Below, piece by piece: positions 33,613-41,610 of a stretch of 63,372 nt of DNA. The stretch is from contig CAKPKF010000009.1 in NCBI GenBank assembly GCA_934167175.1, positions 1 to 63,372 of the forward strand, given 5' to 3'. The position numbers were made by a program, and so were the translations under genes. The notes below the pieces were generated by a model. The model was not told the origin of the DNA, made no database searches, and worked only from the letters and a program-made list of their open reading frames with translations. This DNA comes from an uncultured Clostridia bacterium. Its GTDB lineage: Bacteria > Bacillota > Clostridia > TANB77 > CAG-508. Positions within the stretch are counted from its first letter, which is position 1. Each line of letters starts with the position of its first letter.

Positions 33613-36045
33613 ATGAATAATATTTTTGACAATCCTAAAATTTATATTGATCAAATTAATAATAATATTGAGATTAACAAAAAATTAAAATTTAAGGGTA
33701 AATCTTTCATATGTGTTTTCTTTACAAAAAGATGTACAGCAGGTTGTGAATTTTGCTTTTTTAAATCTAACAATAGAAAATTAAATGATATTAACGAATC
33801 ATATGAAATGAGCGATTATGGCTTCGAAAGATTTTTAAAATTTGTGAATGAATCTAATAATGGGTACTTATTAATTTCAGGTGGAGGAGAACCGTTTGAA
33901 AAAAAAGAATATGTATTTAAGGCAGTTGAATTAGCTATTTCTGATAAAATTGTTATTGTTTCAAATGGCTTATGGGCAAAAAAATATAAAGATGCAAAAG
34001 ATATTATTGATAGATTATATATATCTTTGTCAAATAGAAATATAAAAACAGATGTTACTCTCAGAATAAGTATTGATATGTTTCATACAAAGCAATTTGG
34101 AATCGAAGCATACGAAAATATAATTAAAGTTTTTGAAAATGATTATTCTAAAAAATCAAATTTTCATTTAAAAATACATACTATAATGTCAGATGATACA
34201 GTATATAAATTAGCAAAAAAAAATAATTATATTATTTCTAAAGAATCATACTATAACACTTCTGATAACAATAAAGTTTTTAAATTGATACCCAAAAAGT
34301 TTTACATATATACAAAAAACAATTATAAAATAGAGGTAGGTGTTGCTAAACTTTTTTATCCTAATGTTATGCCTGATCTAAATAATATTATAAATGAAAA
34401 AGCTATACAAGTCTTTGATAAAGATATTAGTGAGAGTGAAACTTGTAATCCTTCAACTGTAAATAATATTAATGGTAAAAAAGGTTTAGATTTCTGGATT
34501 AACAATAATGGTAATGTTACTACATGGCAAAATGAACAATTTGATAATATAATGAATATATATAATGACGGTTATGAAGATGTAATAAGAAAAACATTTA
34601 ATAATTTATTAAGCTTTTCTTTTATTGAAAATGGTTATTATCATAGAGAAAAAATAATTCTCGATATAAATAATAAAGCTGTTCTTAGATCAAAACTTAG
34701 TAATATGAGAGATTTATCTACTGCAATGTTGTTACATGAACGCAAAACAAGACTTTATTATTATATTATGATTATTAAAGAATATTATAAAAATTTAAAA
34801 ATTAATAAAGCTATTTTATCTAAAGAATTAATTGAAGTAATTGGGTTAGAAAAAGAGAAAATTAAAGAATTATACCAAATGTCTAATTATAGTATAATAG
34901 ATGATTATATTTTAGATAGAGTTACTGAATTAGAAATGAACGACTTATATCATATGATAAAATTGGGAGAATATGATATAAATGAGCAATCTTTAAAAAG
35001 AGGAATAAATTATTTAAATCAACAATTCGGAAAAAATTATAATTCTATCGACGATATTATTATTTTCCCAAATTTTGAACAGATAGATAGGATTATTGAA
35101 AAACTAACAAGAATGGATAATAAATCAAAAGATAAATGCTTATTTATAGATGGATTAGTTAGTCAAAATATTAATTTAATTAAACAGGCTTCTAAAAGCG
35201 ATTTACATGCACATGCAACTAGAAGTGGAAAAAAGGAATATTTTGAAAAAAAATATAATACTAATATAGAAACACCAAAATCATTTAAAACAATTGAAGA
35301 AATGAATGTTTGGTACAATAAAAACATTAAAATATTATTCTCTAATGATATTATTTCTTTTAGGGAAAGACTTAAATCGGCTTTTATAGCTGCAACAGAT
35401 GATAATATTAAAAAGTTATGTTTAAGTTTTGGTATAGGCAATATTGAGATCTTTAATGGTAATATAGATGAGTATATTAATGAAATTAAAAAGATACAAC
35501 ATGAGTTTTATAATGGAGAGTTTGTTCCAGAACTATGCCTAGTAAGAGGAAATATAAATAAAAAAATAGTATTAGAGATATTAGATAAAAACTTTTTTAA
35601 ATCATTAGATCTAGTTGGAAATGAAGAACTTGGGGTAGAGGACGCTATAGAAATATACAAATATTCTAAAAAATATGATATGATACGTCGTTGCCATGTT
35701 GGCGAATTCTCAAATGAAAAATATGTTATTGATGCAATAATTAAACTTGATTTAAATGAAATACAACACGGGTTATCTGCAATTAAAACTGATAAAGTAT
35801 TAAATTTAATTAAAAAACAAAAAATTAAAATAAATTTATGCCCACAAACTAATTTTATATTTGGGAGAATAAATAATTTATATGAACCGTTAAGAAAATT
35901 AATAGATAATAATATTAAAGCCTCAATTAATACAGATGATTTACTAATTTTTAATAAAACAATAAGTGATATTTATATTGATTTATATAATACACAAAAA
36001 TTTAGTCTGGAAGAATTAAATGATATTAGAGTTAATAATTTATAA
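33613..36045 (+). CDS. Radical SAM enzyme fused to an adenosine-deaminase-like amidohydrolase
   Basis: About 810 residues in two enzyme parts. The N-terminal radical SAM domain has the 4Fe-4S motif CxxxCxxC in KRCTAGCEFCFF (Cys41, 45, 48) and the GGGEPF SAM-binding turn. From about residue 525 there is an adenosine deaminase-like TIM barrel: metal-binding HxH in SDLHAHAT, later CHVGEF, QHGLSAI and NTDDL, in the family's order. I know of no described protein with this pairing. AAAGGTG before ATG 33613 supports this start over ATG 33595. Ile codons are mostly ATT, unlike the ATA-rich neighbours, which suggests transfer. The substrate is unknown; nucleoside modification or anti-phage defence are possibilities. 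Confidence 0.82.
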   Translation: MNNIFDNPKIYIDQINNNIEINKKLKFKGKSFICVFFTKRCTAGCEFCFFKSNNRKLNDINESYEMSDYGFERFLKFVNESNNGYLLISGGGEPFEKKEYVFKAVELAISDKIVIVSNGLWAKKYKDAKDIIDRLYISLSNRNIKTDVTLRISIDMFHTKQFGIEAYENIIKVFENDYSKKSNFHLKIHTIMSDDTVYKLAKKNNYIISKESYYNTSDNNKVFKLIPKKFYIYTKNNYKIEVGVAKLFYPNVMPDLNNIINEKAIQVFDKDISESETCNPSTVNNINGKKGLDFWINNNGNVTTWQNEQFDNIMNIYNDGYEDVIRKTFNNLLSFSFIENGYYHREKIILDINNKAVLRSKLSNMRDLSTAMLLHERKTRLYYYIMIIKEYYKNLKINKAILSKELIEVIGLEKEKIKELYQMSNYSIIDDYILDRVTELEMNDLYHMIKLGEYDINEQSLKRGINYLNQQFGKNYNSIDDIIIFPNFEQIDRIIEKLTRMDNKSKDKCLFIDGLVSQNINLIKQASKSDLHAHATRSGKKEYFEKKYNTNIETPKSFKTIEEMNVWYNKNIKILFSNDIISFRERLKSAFIAATDDNIKKLCLSFGIGNIEIFNGNIDEYINEIKKIQHEFYNGEFVPELCLVRGNINKKIVLEILDKNFFKSLDLVGNEELGVEDAIEIYKYSKKYDMIRRCHVGEFSNEKYVIDAIIKLDLNEIQHGLSAIKTDKVLNLIKKQKIKINLCPQTNFIFGRINNLYEPLRKLIDNNIKASINTDDLLIFNKTISDIYIDLYNTQKFSLEELNDIRVNNL

Positions 36046-36150
36046 TTTTATTTTTACATTAAAATTTTCTTATACGATCATTTATTTAATGTAAATATTA
36101 ATTAAACTAAATAAAATTGATTGTAAATAAATTGTACAAGGAATTATAAT

Positions 36151-36690
36151 ATGGAATTTTTAGATATTGTAGATGAAAATGATAAACTAACAGGAGAAAA
36201 AAAGGATAGAGATTTTATTCATACTAACAACTTGTATCATAGACATACTTCATGTTGGATTTTGAATTATAAAGGAGAAATCCTTTTACAAAGGAGAGCA
36301 ATAACAAAGAAAAAACGACCTGGAGTTTGGTCAAAAACAGGAGGTCATGTCGATGCAGATGAAAGCGTAATTGATGCAATAAAAAGAGAAGTAAAAGAGG
36401 AAATAGGTTTAGAATTAGAAGATAAAGATTTATTTTTTATGCAAAAATTTAAAAGTAATAATCCTAATTTTTTCTCATATGGTTATATAGCACTAACTAA
36501 TAACAAAATAGAAGATTATAAGCTACAATTAGAAGAAGTGGATCAGGTAAAATATTACAAAATAGAAGAATTAGAAGAAGAAAAAAGAAATGATAACAAA
36601 TTATTTGATTTTTATTATTGGGAAAATAAGGATTTTTTTGATCAAATGAAAATATTAAAAAGATTCAGAGATGAAAATATTCTAAAATAG
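36151..36690 (+). CDS. Nudix hydrolase (isopentenyl-diphosphate isomerase-like subgroup)
   Basis: 179 residues. A complete Nudix box, GGHVDADESVIDAIKREV followed by KEEIGLE, lies at about residues 68-92 with the required Gly, Glu, Arg-Glu and Glu-Glu residues. The N-terminal MEFLDIVDENDKLTGEKKDRD and HRHTSCWIL pattern is that of the IDI/YfcD-type Nudix proteins, which act on diphosphate compounds. It lies about 105 nt behind the radical SAM fusion with its own weak AAGGAA ribosome site, and may hydrolyse a nucleotide-like product of that enzyme; this is contextual inference. Terpenoid isomerase activity is possible but unsupported. Confidence 0.85.
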   Translation: MEFLDIVDENDKLTGEKKDRDFIHTNNLYHRHTSCWILNYKGEILLQRRAITKKKRPGVWSKTGGHVDADESVIDAIKREVKEEIGLELEDKDLFFMQKFKSNNPNFFSYGYIALTNNKIEDYKLQLEEVDQVKYYKIEELEEEKRNDNKLFDFYYWENKDFFDQMKILKRFRDENILK

Positions 36691-36802
36691 AATTTGGAAA
36701 AAATGCCTATTTTTTGAAAGTATTGCAATTAATGAAAAAATACGCTAAAATGTTTATGTAAACATTAAAAATATGAGCTGTTGTTTAGTTCATAAGAACA
36801 CA

Positions 36803-36822
36803 AGGAGGAATATACTATGTAA
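36803..36822 (+). promoter_or_regulatory. Strong ribosome site followed by start-stop ATG TAA
   Basis: AAGGAGG (36803-36809) lies 7 nt before ATG 36817-36819, whose next codon is TAA. After this stop the same frame continues without interruption (KINISCGGINLLV) into the HPr-kinase-like gene. The gene's true N-terminus therefore seems to have been cut off by a nonsense change at codon 2, or a minimal start-stop uORF controls it. Confidence 0.6.
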
Positions 36823-36861
36823 AAAATCAACATATCATGTGGAGGAATAAATCTTCTAGTG

Positions 36862-37779
36862 ATGACAGACTCAAATGAAGTTATTAATCTTTTTTTGAAA
36901 AGCCGGGGAATTCTTCAAAAGACAATTCCTGGAGTAACTGTTGAAAGCGTTGATAACAATGTTAGAATGACGGAGCCATATATTATTTATTTGGACTCAA
37001 ATGACAGTAAGATAACTATCAATGAAAAAACTAATAAAGCGATTATTAAATTACCAGTTCAAAATTTATTTTTTCCTGATTTGGTATATTTAGTATTGAC
37101 AATGATGTCTAAGGAACTTAACAAAATAAATAAATACTTTATTCATTGTTCGGTTGTTAAGAAAAATAACAAAGGTATAATGATTATAGGTGATCCTGGT
37201 TCTGGTAAAACAACATTGTCATTATATCTAAGTGTAAACAAAGATTTTGAATTTGTTTGCAATGATAGAGCTTTATTGGAATTTCATGATGGAATTCCAT
37301 ATGTCACAGCAGGTACGCTAGAAACTTCTATTAGAATTGGCGTAATACCACAGTTTTTCCCAATGCTTATGGAAAGGATAAATACAGACGATTTAGAAAG
37401 ACCATGGGATAATAGGTTTTATTTGAATTCTGAATTTGAAAGTATAGGAATCAAAGTAAATACTGGTACTGTCATCACTCATGTTTTGTTTGCTCTTACT
37501 TATCCTACAACTGATAATCAAACTAGATTAACTCAATACGACATCAGTAAACGGCAAGATGCATCTATACTAAAAACTATGGGGTGCTTTTCTCAATGCA
37601 TTAGAGCAGATAATAATATGCTTATAAGTGCTGAATATCCATTTCCTAGTTTTGATACTAATGAACTTGCATGTAAGAGATTGAAGGATGTAAAAAAATT
37701 TGTTGATGCTACGGAAATGTATAGCGCTAGAGGGAATATAAGATCTTTAGCAGATATGATTGATCAATTGACTGTATAA
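36862..37779 (+). CDS. HPr-kinase-like P-loop protein, start possibly disabled
   Basis: About 305 residues from ATG 36862. Walker A is GDPGSGKTTL (about residue 111), in the HprK/P position after a variable N-terminal region; FVCNDRALLEF and the long HVLFALTYP region follow. HprK-like kinases also occur in RiPP and lasso-peptide clusters, but no precursor is seen. The natural start is likely ATG 36817, directly followed by an in-frame TAA, so the gene may be silenced or restarted downstream, where GTG 36859 and ATG 36862 lack a well-spaced ribosome site. It holds the only two CGG codons in the window that are not frameshift points, which fits foreign origin. Confidence 0.65.
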   Translation: MTDSNEVINLFLKSRGILQKTIPGVTVESVDNNVRMTEPYIIYLDSNDSKITINEKTNKAIIKLPVQNLFFPDLVYLVLTMMSKELNKINKYFIHCSVVKKNNKGIMIIGDPGSGKTTLSLYLSVNKDFEFVCNDRALLEFHDGIPYVTAGTLETSIRIGVIPQFFPMLMERINTDDLERPWDNRFYLNSEFESIGIKVNTGTVITHVLFALTYPTTDNQTRLTQYDISKRQDASILKTMGCFSQCIRADNNMLISAEYPFPSFDTNELACKRLKDVKKFVDATEMYSARGNIRSLADMIDQLTV

Positions 37780-37784
37780 CCAAG

Positions 37785-37887
37785 AAGCATGGAATTATGA
37801 TATAATTCCATGCTTTTCCATTTAATGAGCGACGCTTTCGCGTCTCATTAAATGAAAAAACAAGGTGCTATAAAAACCTTGTTTTTT
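37785..37887. terminator. Three tandem hairpins after the HPr-kinase-like gene
   Basis: First: AGCATGGAATTA with TAATTCCATGCT and a T run (37786-37817). Second: CATTTAATGAG with CTCATTAAATG around a GC-rich inner stem (37819-37854). Third: AAAAAACAAGGT with ACCTTGTTTTTT (37855-37887), able to terminate both ways. Such insulation is common at element borders. Confidence 0.7.
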
Positions 37888-37965
37888 AGGGCAAAAAATG
37901 ATATTATAGTATAGTGAAAAATAATATTTAGTATCATTCGATATTGTTTAATAATGTGTATGAAG

Positions 37966-37986
37966 TTTGTGACCTTTATTCGTCCT
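37966..37986 (+). repeat. Right copy of the 21-nt direct repeat
   Basis: Identical to 33088-33108. It lies 120 nt upstream of the intact uvrB, so the 4.9 kb in between can be viewed as an inserted segment. Confidence 0.6.
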
Positions 37987-38080
37987 AAGCAAAAAGACTT
38001 ATATTAACCAGTAAAAATTAGTCCTATGGGGGACGAGTTTGGGGACGAATGCTTGGCTGACAGTTATCTTTTTTTAACAT
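37978..38080. other. Inverted GGACGAAT motifs and possible integrase C-terminal remnant
   Basis: ATTCGTCC (37978-37985) faces GGACGAAT (38043-38050), with a direct GGGGACGA copy just before the latter. Read on the plus strand from ATG 38026, the DNA encodes MGDEFGDECLADSYLFLT then stop, which resembles the degenerate tails of phage-type tyrosine recombinases. Too short to be sure. Together with 37888-37965, nothing else is seen before uvrB. Confidence 0.3.
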
Positions 38081-38105
38081 AAAAAGTCACAAGAAAGGAG
38101 AAAGA

Positions 38106-40061
38106 ATGTTCAAATTACATTCAGAATACAAACCAACAGGCGACCAACCACAAGCAATAGAATACTTATCAAAAGGAATAGAAGAAGGCAAGAAGTTCCA
38201 GACACTTCTAGGCGTTACGGGTTCTGGTAAAACTTTTACTATGGCCAATATTATACAAAAAGTGCAAAAGCCAACATTGGTATTAGCACACAATAAAACT
38301 CTAGCAGGGCAATTATATTCCGAATTCAAAGAGTTTTTCCCAGAGAACAGAGTTGAATACTTTGTTTCATATTATGATTATTATCAACCAGAAAGTTATA
38401 TTGCTTCATCAGACACATATATAGAAAAAGATGCATCAATAAATGACGAAATAGATAAACTCCGCCATTCGGCAACTTTATCACTATTTGAAACAAGAGA
38501 TGTAATTGTAGTGGCATCAGTGTCATGTATATATGGGTTAGGCGATCCAGTAGACTATCAAGAGATGATGTTATCAATGAGACCTGGTATGGAAAAATCT
38601 AGAGATAATGTAATGAAAAAATTAGTAAATATGCAATATACTAGAAATGAAATAGATTTCAAAAGAGGAACATTTAGAGCTAAAGGAGATGTCTTAGAAG
38701 TATATCCTGCATCACAAAGTGAGTCAGCAATAAGAGTAGAATTTTGGGGAGACGAGATAGAAAAAATATCTGAAATAAATCCATTAAACGGAAAAACAAT
38801 AGGAACAAGAGAACACGTATTAATACCACCAGCATCACAATATGTAACTAATAGAGATAAATTAGATAGAGCAATAGTAACAATTGAAAAAGAATTACAA
38901 GAACGTATAAAATATTTTAAATCACAAAATAAATTAATAGAAGCACAACGTATAGAAGAAAGAACAAATTTCGACATAGAAATGATGAAAGAAACAGGAT
39001 TTTGCCAAGGAATAGAAAATTATTCAAGGCATATGAGTGGAAGAAAAGAAGGAAGTCCACCATATACTTTATTTGACTATTTTCCGGATGACTACTTGTT
39101 ATTAATAGATGAATCACATGCAACAATCCCACAAGTTAGAGCAATGTATAATGGAGACAAGTCAAGAAAAGATTCACTAGTAAATTATGGATTTAGACTT
39201 CCATCAGCATATGATAATAGACCATTAAAATTCAATGAATTTGAAGAACGAATAAATCAAGCAATATTTGTTAGTGCTACTCCAGCAGAATACGAAAAAG
39301 AACATTCAAAAGAAAATGTTGTAGAACAAATAATAAGACCAACAGGATTACTTGATCCATTAATAGAAGTAAAACCAGTAGATACACAAATAGATGATTT
39401 AATAAACGAAATACGAATAAGAGTAGAGAAAAAGGAAAGAGTACTAGTAACAACACTTACTAAAAAAATGGCAGAAGATTTAACACAATATTTAAAAAGC
39501 ATAGACATAAAAGTTAATTATATGCATTCAGATACTAAAGCACTTGAAAGAATGGAAATAATAAAAGATTTAAGAATAGGAAAATTTGATGTACTAGTAG
39601 GAATAAATCTTTTAAGGGAAGGATTAGATATCCCAGAAGTTTCTTTAGTAGCTATACTAGATGCAGACAAAGAAGGATTTTTAAGGTCAGAAAGATCACT
39701 AATTCAAACTGTTGGTCGTGCTGCTAGAAATGCAGATGGAAAAGTCATAATGTATGCAGATGAATTAACAAATTCAATGGAGAGAGCAATATCTGAAACA
39801 AACAGAAGAAGAAAAATACAGATAGAATATAATAAAATAAATGGAATAACACCAAAAACTATAAAAAAATCAATAAGAGATACAATAAAAGCAACAATAA
39901 TAGAAGATTTAGAAGAAGATTATAAAGTAACAAAAGAAGATGATGTAAATGATATTATATTAAAACTAACAGACAAGATGCTAAAACATGCAGCAAACAT
40001 GGAATTTGAAAAAGCTGCTGAAATTAGAGATAAAATAAAAGAATTAGAGAATATAAAATAA
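38106..40061 (+). CDS. uvrB: Excinuclease ABC subunit B
   Basis: 651 residues, full family length. Helicase motifs are in order: QTLLGVTGSGKTFT (Walker A), the beta-hairpin region YFVSYYDYYQPESYI, LLIDESHAT (DEAD-box like), VLVGINLLREGLDIPEV and SLIQTVGRAARN (motif VI). The C-terminal UVR motif (FEKAAEIRDKI) binds UvrC. It verifies DNA damage with UvrA and loads UvrC. The AGAAAGGAG ribosome site is close to the ATG. Its natural upstream region was apparently displaced, since another uvrB 5' end lies 5.2 kb upstream, so the present promoter may come from the inserted segment. Confidence 0.98.
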   Translation: MFKLHSEYKPTGDQPQAIEYLSKGIEEGKKFQTLLGVTGSGKTFTMANIIQKVQKPTLVLAHNKTLAGQLYSEFKEFFPENRVEYFVSYYDYYQPESYIASSDTYIEKDASINDEIDKLRHSATLSLFETRDVIVVASVSCIYGLGDPVDYQEMMLSMRPGMEKSRDNVMKKLVNMQYTRNEIDFKRGTFRAKGDVLEVYPASQSESAIRVEFWGDEIEKISEINPLNGKTIGTREHVLIPPASQYVTNRDKLDRAIVTIEKELQERIKYFKSQNKLIEAQRIEERTNFDIEMMKETGFCQGIENYSRHMSGRKEGSPPYTLFDYFPDDYLLLIDESHATIPQVRAMYNGDKSRKDSLVNYGFRLPSAYDNRPLKFNEFEERINQAIFVSATPAEYEKEHSKENVVEQIIRPTGLLDPLIEVKPVDTQIDDLINEIRIRVEKKERVLVTTLTKKMAEDLTQYLKSIDIKVNYMHSDTKALERMEIIKDLRIGKFDVLVGINLLREGLDIPEVSLVAILDADKEGFLRSERSLIQTVGRAARNADGKVIMYADELTNSMERAISETNRRRKIQIEYNKINGITPKTIKKSIRDTIKATIIEDLEEDYKVTKEDDVNDIILKLTDKMLKHAANMEFEKAAEIRDKIKELENIK

Positions 40062-40138
40062 ATAATCCTGTAAATATTGAAAAATAAAGATTTTTTAGCA
40101 AAAAATGATAAAAAACAAAATAAATTTTAAAAAAGGTA

Positions 40139-40167
40139 TTGCATTTATTCTATTTTTGTAGTATAAA
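40139..40167 (+). promoter_or_regulatory. Sigma-A promoter for the IPKAG surface protein
   Basis: TTGCAT (40139-40144), 17 nt, TATAAA (40162-40167). Start codon about 50 nt further, with a GAGGAG ribosome site. Confidence 0.55.
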
Positions 40168-40217
40168 TATAAATAGATGATTAATAATAATATTAAAATG
40201 AATAGTGAGGAGTTAGT

Positions 40218-40595
40218 ATGAAAAATTTAAAAAGATTAAGTTTAGTTGTTTTAACAATAATGTTAGTATGTGTAATAAATACACAAGTATTTGCAAGTTC
40301 AAGTAATGGTGTTGTTCAAATTACAGACCCAAATTCAAGTTCATCAAATAGTAGTGCTAATACAAGCAATGCAAATAAAACAAATACAACAAACACAAAT
40401 AGTTCATCAAATAGCACTAATACAGCTAATAGCACTAATACAAGTAAAACAAACACATCATATACAAATAACACAAATAAAAGTATTCCAAAAGCAGGAG
40501 ATGGAAACACAGTTATGTCAGTAATTGCTATAGTAGCAGTTTGCGGAATATCAGCAGTATATGCTTACAAAAAAATAAGAGATTATAATATATAA
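40218..40595 (+). CDS. Small Asn/Thr/Ser-rich wall protein with IPKAG sorting signal
   Basis: 125 residues. Signal peptide residues 1-26 (cleavage after QVFA). The middle is a low-complexity Asn/Thr/Ser stretch (about 27-88) that may be glycosylated. The end is IPKAG, a hydrophobic helix (VMSVIAIVAVCGISAVYA) and a positive KKIRDYN tail, the tripartite layout of sortase substrates with a non-standard pentapeptide. The convergent gene 60 nt away encodes a sortase, so the two are probably enzyme and substrate. Confidence 0.8.
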   Translation: MKNLKRLSLVVLTIMLVCVINTQVFASSSNGVVQITDPNSSSSNSSANTSNANKTNTTNTNSSSNSTNTANSTNTSKTNTSYTNNTNKSIPKAGDGNTVMSVIAIVAVCGISAVYAYKKIRDYNI

Positions 40596-40604
40596 CAATT
40601 AAAA

Positions 40605-40632
40605 TAAAAAGCTGTTTTAAAACAGCTTTTTA
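40605..40632. terminator. Bidirectional terminator between sortase substrate and sortase
   Basis: TAAAAAGCTGTTTT and AAAACAGCTTTTTA (40605-40632) form a perfect inverted repeat with T runs in both directions. Confidence 0.85.
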
Positions 40633-40656
40633 TTTATGCGTTAAAGTCAAATTTTA

Positions 40657-41329
40657 TTATTTTTCTCTAGATTTAACAATTAGCCTTGTTTTATTTTTAT
40701 TATTACAAGTAACTAAAGTCAATTCTTTTTTATTATTTGTTTTTTGGCTAGTGCAACTAGTATCTGAAGAATCAACTTCATACTTTTTATATACAAAATA
40801 ATCTATAAATTTCCCGAGATAAATCGTATATGCGAATTCTAGAATTTAAAGTTAGAAGATTCAAATTGCTAAAAAATTTGTTGTTATCATAATTGTGACC
40901 TGCAATACATAAGTTGCCAATTGCATTTGGTAATGGTCCATAAAATCTACAAGGAGAAACTTTTAATAACTCGTCAGTAGTATCATAAAAAAAAGGATAA
41001 TTAACATTTATGTCAGGAATTTCAACAATACCAATAATTTCATCTGCATTAATATCGTTTGTACTAGTGTTTGATACAGAAAAGTTGTTATTATTAGAAT
41101 AAAGTGTAGTAATATTAAAAGAAGTTTGCAACTTTTTTGAAACTGTTTCGTTTTTATGGTTAATATATACTTTAAAGCATATATGTAATATACAAAGTAA
41201 TATAATGATACTTGAAAAAATAAACTGAATTTGAAAAAATTTTTTAATTTTTTTATTAGATGATTGTGCATTAGACATATGTTCTATTTTTTCATGACTG
41301 GAAAATTTATTAAATAATATCTGATTCAT
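40657..41329 (-). CDS. Class D-like sortase requiring a +1 frameshift at CGG
   Basis: Restored as complement(join(40657..40815,40817..41329)), about 223 residues. An N-terminal membrane helix (residues 35-55) precedes the sortase barrel. Zero frame holds the catalytic histidine (CIAGHNYDNN) but stops at 40787 after DLSREIYRLFCI. Skipping the C of CGG at 40816-40814 gives DLSGKFIDYFVYKKYEV and, later, LTLVTC with the catalytic cysteine and TRLIVKSR with the arginine. No active enzyme can form without the shift. GGGAG just before ATG 41329 favours that start over ATG 41341. Sortases anchor proteins to peptidoglycan; the likely substrate is the adjacent IPKAG protein. Confidence 0.85.
40813..40819 (-). 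other. +1 recoding site 2: TCT CGG G (minus strand)
   Basis: Zero frame TCT-CGG-GAA; shifted frame TCT-(C)-GGG-AAA. It lies between the catalytic His and Cys codons of the sortase, so recoding would set the amount of active enzyme. Confidence 0.75.
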
Positions 41330-41610
41330 AGCAACTCCCATATTTATATTAAAACTAATATAAGTGTTTGCATAAAAATATGTTAATATGCATTGTTGAT
41401 ATATTTTTAATAATTTAAGAAATACAAATATTAAAAGGAAAAAATTTGCTAAATAAAATTCTAATTTTTAAAGAGAAAAACAAATGAAAAATTAGAAAAA
41501 ACTATTATTAGTTCTTAATTTTAAGTTAATTTTTGCCAAATCTCTTTATCTTTTTTCAATAATATTATATAATACAGTTAATTTTCTTAGATATCAAGGA
41601 GGATAGGAAA

